This document shows, piece by piece, positions 5,682 through 7,685 of a stretch of DNA of 7,685 bases. A program made the position numbers and the translations under genes. This DNA is from Desulfovibrio sp. Its GTDB lineage: Bacteria; Desulfobacterota; Desulfovibrionia; Desulfovibrionales; Desulfovibrionaceae. Positions within the stretch are counted from its first letter, which is position 1. Each line of letters begins with the position of its first letter. Where the stretch lies: the NCBI GenBank assembly GCA_028708195.1, contig JAQVZK010000011.1, positions 8,982-16,666 of the forward strand, in the 5' to 3' direction. The notes beneath the pieces are model-generated. The model worked only from the letters and a program-made list of their open reading frames with translations. It searched no databases and was not told the origin of the DNA.

Positions 5682-6103
5682 ACAACACTCTCATTTTCGC
5701 ACTCATTGTCGGATTTTCCATTCTTGAGCTGGCTGTGCTCGGCGGCGTGCTGTTTTTTTATCTCAGGCTGCGCCGCTCTGAAGGCATGCTCAACGCCCTT
5801 CAGGGCAATCAGGAAGCCCTGCTGGCCCGTATTGAAATGAACGCCAGGCTTGAGCGTGAAATTGTTGCCACCTTTGCACAACGCCAGGCAGAGCTGCAAA
5901 ATCTGGATGAAAAGCTTGAAGAACGCGCCCAGGAACTGCGCCGCCTGCTGGAACAGGCCGAGGGTATCAGCCGCTCGCCGCAGTTTTTGCGAGAGCTGAT
6001 ACTCAACGGCAGACGCAAAGGCCTTTCAAACCGCCAGATCGCCCGCAACTCCGGCCTGAGTGTCGATGAAGTGGACCTGATTCTGGCGCAGGAAAGCGAA
6101 TAG
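5678..6103 (+). CDS. Membrane-anchored coiled-coil protein with C-terminal HTH-like domain (DUF2802/SwrB-like)
   Basis: The 141-aa protein has three visible parts: an N-terminal membrane helix (about 5-28, then the positive-inside LRLRR), a long charged coiled coil (about 45-97, with LEREIVATFAQRQAELQNLDEKLEE split over 58-82) and a C-terminal helix-turn-helix-like segment (104-138, containing GLSNRQIARNSGLSVDEVDL). This layout matches DUF2802 proteins of flagellar/chemotaxis loci and recalls Bacillus SwrB, which is also encoded just downstream of the sigma-28 gene and promotes basal-body and export assembly. The match is to architecture and a motif pattern, not a proven homology. The start overlaps the previous stop by 4 bases, showing translational coupling. 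It is the last gene of the operon; a hairpin covers its stop. The HTH faces the cytoplasm and may bind protein rather than DNA. Confidence 0.78.
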   Translation: MNNTLIFALIVGFSILELAVLGGVLFFYLRLRRSEGMLNALQGNQEALLARIEMNARLEREIVATFAQRQAELQNLDEKLEERAQELRRLLEQAEGISRSPQFLRELILNGRRKGLSNRQIARNSGLSVDEVDLILAQESE

Positions 6104-6119
6104 GCTTTCCTCGCGCCAG
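6083..6119. terminator. Hairpin over the operon end (possible bidirectional terminator)
   Basis: Bases 6083-6097 pair with 6104-6119 over 15 positions with one bulged C (6112) and a 6-base loop that holds most of the stop codon TAG (6101-6103). No strong T-run follows on either strand. It sits between two converging genes and could end both transcripts or block antisense reading. As the arm lies inside codons of the last gene, translating ribosomes would disrupt it. Confidence 0.6.
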
Positions 6120-6145
6120 TGCAATTGCTGTTTCGGTAATACCCA

Positions 6146-6985
6146 CTACTCGTCGCTATTCTCACCCCAGGCCTTGCGGCTCTTCATCACTTTTTTGCGC
6201 ACCCCCGCCCACGTCTCACGCACAAGCGCCGAAGTGCCCACGCTGTCGAGCATTTTGCAATACAGGCCAAAGGGCACAGCAAAACTCAGTTCGTCCGGCT
6301 TCATATACTTGCGGGCAGAAAGGTCAAATCCACCGAGCACGGCGCAGGCGTTTCCCCGGCGTTCATACACCAGGGGCCAGCCTATAATATTGGTACAGCC
6401 AGCACCAAAGGGGCTCACCACGGCGTTGTGGCTCCCCAATGTATACGAAACAAGGCTGTGCAGCCCGGCCATGACCTCTGGCCGCGCAAAAAAGGCTACC
6501 ACCAGGGGCGTTTCGCCGTCAGAAAATTGTTCCAGTGGTTTGATGACACAATATTTTTCATGGTCCAGGGGCATGGCGCAGTCTTCCATAAAAGCCCGCA
6601 TGCTCTCCGGCGAGGGCAAATAATGCTCCCCTTCGATGGGGGTTCCGGGCAGCCCCGTGGAAACATAATACACATTCATATCAAGATAGGGGCCGTACAT
6701 ACCTGCGTAATACCCGCCCCCCATACAACCGCATTCTTCGTGACTTATCCAGGCGGCTTTACGCTTTTTGCGCGCCAGCCAGATATTGCCCACAAGACAG
6801 GAAAATGAGCCAAAAGCCTTGGCCCAGTCAATTTCACCCGCAGCCTCACGCTCCCGACTATAGATTTCACCGGGCTTGGGCCCATACCCATCGGGCTTTA
6901 CGTTGGTGTAAAAAACGCCCATTGGTGTTTCGTCATGACCGATAAGCTTCAGTAACTGCTGCGTCTGCTCTGTAAGGTTTTTCAC
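6146..6985 (-). CDS. DUF169-family protein (COG2043)
   Basis: The 279-aa product resembles the DUF169 family of anaerobes and archaea, which has no established reaction. Supporting features are the opening helix before PMGVFYTNVKPDGY (21-34), a Cys/Gly motif ECGCMGGGYYAG (84-95), YYVSTGLPG (106-114), the strand LVVAFFARPEVM (161-172) and the late motif GAGCTNIIGWPLVYER (195-209). Eight cysteines (63, 85, 87, 136, 146, 197, 214, 243) are visible, and the 85/87/197 set could bind a cofactor or metal; that is a guess. No signal peptide or membrane helix is seen, so it should be cytoplasmic. The start is GTG at 6985, with AAGGAG 5 bases upstream on the leftward strand; the open frame continues to 7153 but without a binding site. 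It converges with the flagellar operon and appears unrelated to it. Confidence 0.8.
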   Translation of the reverse strand: MKNLTEQTQQLLKLIGHDETPMGVFYTNVKPDGYGPKPGEIYSREREAAGEIDWAKAFGSFSCLVGNIWLARKKRKAAWISHEECGCMGGGYYAGMYGPYLDMNVYYVSTGLPGTPIEGEHYLPSPESMRAFMEDCAMPLDHEKYCVIKPLEQFSDGETPLVVAFFARPEVMAGLHSLVSYTLGSHNAVVSPFGAGCTNIIGWPLVYERRGNACAVLGGFDLSARKYMKPDELSFAVPFGLYCKMLDSVGTSALVRETWAGVRKKVMKSRKAWGENSDE

Positions 6986-7060
6986 TGGGGCTCCTTGCGT
7001 TCGGGGTTGCAGGGCAGCGCAATCGCATGCCCCGCATGACCACCATTTCATGCAAACGCA

Positions 7061-7075
7061 GATGTTGACAACATC
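7061..7075. promoter_or_regulatory. Candidate operator upstream of the DUF169 gene
   Basis: GATGTTG (7061-7067) and CAACATC (7069-7075) are perfect reverse complements around a single A. The site is flanked by two direct copies of GCAAAC (7052-7057 and 7081-7086). It sits 76-90 bases before the GTG start, where a promoter or operator would be expected. The binding protein is unknown. Confidence 0.35.
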
Positions 7076-7206
7076 AACCTGCAAACTAAAAAAATCATGC
7101 TGTTTCGCGGCTGATTGTCTTCGATGCGCCAGAGCTGACAGACTGCCTGGCACATAAGCGGGCGCGCCATCCCCTCACTTTTATGAAAAATCAACGCCCA
7201 CCAGTC

Positions 7207-7260
7207 GCAAAGGCCGGCCCCCCGGTGGAGACTGCGTCAACACGTGCAAAGGCCAGCCCC
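7207..7260. repeat. Direct repeat of a hairpin arm
   Basis: GCAAAGGCCGGCCCC (7207-7221) and GCAAAGGCCAGCCCC (7246-7260) differ at one base and start 39 bases apart. Only the second is perfectly matched by the inverted arm at 7268-7279, but the first could pair with it through one wobble or mismatch, giving two alternative stems. Confidence 0.45.
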
Positions 7261-7279
7261 TGACGGAGCTGGCCTTTGC
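7246..7279 (-). terminator. Hairpin after the phenylacetate-CoA-ligase-type gene
   Basis: GCAAAGGCCAGC (7246-7257) pairs perfectly with 7268-7279 over 12 bases around a 10-base loop. It lies about 48 bases beyond the stop codon of the leftward ligase gene. No T-run follows on the leftward strand, so it may be a factor-assisted terminator or an mRNA 3'-end stabiliser. Confidence 0.55.
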
Positions 7280-7326
7280 TATTTCTGGAACGCCAGACTT
7301 TAGAGCTTGTTCAATGAAACGCGGCT

Positions 7327-7685
7327 CTAGTCCCAGTGGCGCTTGTCTTCGATGGGACGAATCTGCGGGGGCAGACTGCCAGGAGCCAGCACGCGCAGTT
7401 CGGGGCGCAGTTTGATCTTTTCGCGGAACTGGTGCAGCAGCTCTTCTTCGCGCTTGAAAGCGCTGGTTTCCACAAAAAGGGTCATTTCGTCGATGCCGCC
7501 GGGGTTGGTGACCTCGATCTGCCAACGCTTGATTTCTTCAAAGCGGCTCATGACCTGCTCAACCTGGTGCGGGTACACAAACATGCCCATAATACGGGCT
7601 GTGGTGTCCACGCGGCCCACAATGCTGCCCAGGCGGGGGCTTGTGCGGCCGCAGGCGCAGGGGCTGCGGTCGATGAACGAAAGGT
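7327..7685 (-). CDS. Phenylacetate-CoA-ligase-family protein, C-terminal part (partial)
   Basis: The last 118 residues are visible; the gene enters from the right edge and ends at TAG (7327-7329). The frame reads SPCACGRTSPRLGSIVGRVD, then TARIMGMFVYPHQVEQVM, which are the end of the core domain, the hinge and the start of the small C-terminal domain of PaaK-type acyl-AMP-forming ligases. The CxCGRT signature and the hinge segment GRVD are typical. The final part (KIKLRPELRVLAPGSLPP and IRPIEDKRHWD) matches the closing region of anaerobic members. Such enzymes activate aryl or acyl acids, for example phenylacetate, to CoA thioesters with ATP. The substrate cannot be told from this fragment. 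A hairpin downstream suggests that its transcription unit ends here. Confidence 0.88.
   Translation of the reverse strand, partial: LSFIDRSPCACGRTSPRLGSIVGRVDTTARIMGMFVYPHQVEQVMSRFEEIKRWQIEVTNPGGIDEMTLFVETSAFKREEELLHQFREKIKLRPELRVLAPGSLPPQIRPIEDKRHWD

Larger units (their letters stand above)
6986..7326. promoter_or_regulatory. Intergenic region upstream of the DUF169 gene
   Basis: These 341 bases hold no convincing gene. They contain a palindrome at 7061-7075, a hairpin at 7246-7279 just after the ligase gene and a second copy of one hairpin arm at 7207-7219. I cannot identify a good -35/-10 pair for the DUF169 gene, so its promoter within this stretch remains unplaced. Confidence 0.5.

Noticed and set aside
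6986..7153. N-terminal extension of the DUF169 protein
   Set aside because: No ribosome binding site precedes the upstream starts; GTG 6985 has AAGGAG at 5 bases and gives the usual family beginning.
1..7685. CRISPR array, tRNA, rRNA, insertion sequence or prophage genes
   Set aside because: No spaced direct repeats, cloverleaf, rRNA-like stretch, transposase or phage protein motif was seen on either strand.

Overview
The window reads as a chromosomal motility locus of a Desulfovibrio-like sulfate reducer (Desulfovibrionaceae). This is an inference from the style of the FlhF, FlhG and FliA proteins, the fairly GC-rich coding sequence, the long perfect intergenic hairpins, and the DUF169 and phenylacetate-CoA-ligase-type neighbours. 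No rRNA or other phylogenetic marker is present.

Layout. Positions 1-171 hold two strong hairpins, the first a good bidirectional terminator. A Crp/Fnr-type regulator runs leftwards (172-879). A 368-base divergent control region (880-1247) follows. It carries a perfect 8-base-arm palindrome and, 48 bases further on, a near-consensus sigma-54 (-24/-12) promoter pointing at flhF. The rightward flagellar cluster is then flhF, flhG, fliA (sigma-28), cheY, fliL, an unrecognised 109-aa gene and a 141-aa membrane/coiled-coil/HTH-like protein resembling DUF2802 or SwrB-like proteins. A hairpin over the stop codon of the last gene closes the cluster at about 6119. Leftward genes follow: a DUF169 (COG2043) protein (6146-6985), a 341-base intergenic region with a palindrome and a repeated hairpin arm, and the C-terminal part of a phenylacetate-CoA-ligase-family protein that runs off the right edge.

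How the genes work together. FlhF and FlhG set flagellar place and number. FliA switches on late flagellar and chemotaxis genes. CheY controls the switch, FliL supports the stator, and the last two proteins are probably accessory flagellar factors. The layout suggests a regulatory cascade: a sigma-54 promoter drives an operon that encodes sigma-28. The Crp/Fnr regulator shares its upstream region and may tie motility to a metabolic or redox signal. The most interesting points are the shared palindrome plus sigma-54 promoter, an FlhF whose GTPase motifs are eroded beside an FlhG with no N-terminal activator motif, and the two uncharacterised proteins at the end of the operon.
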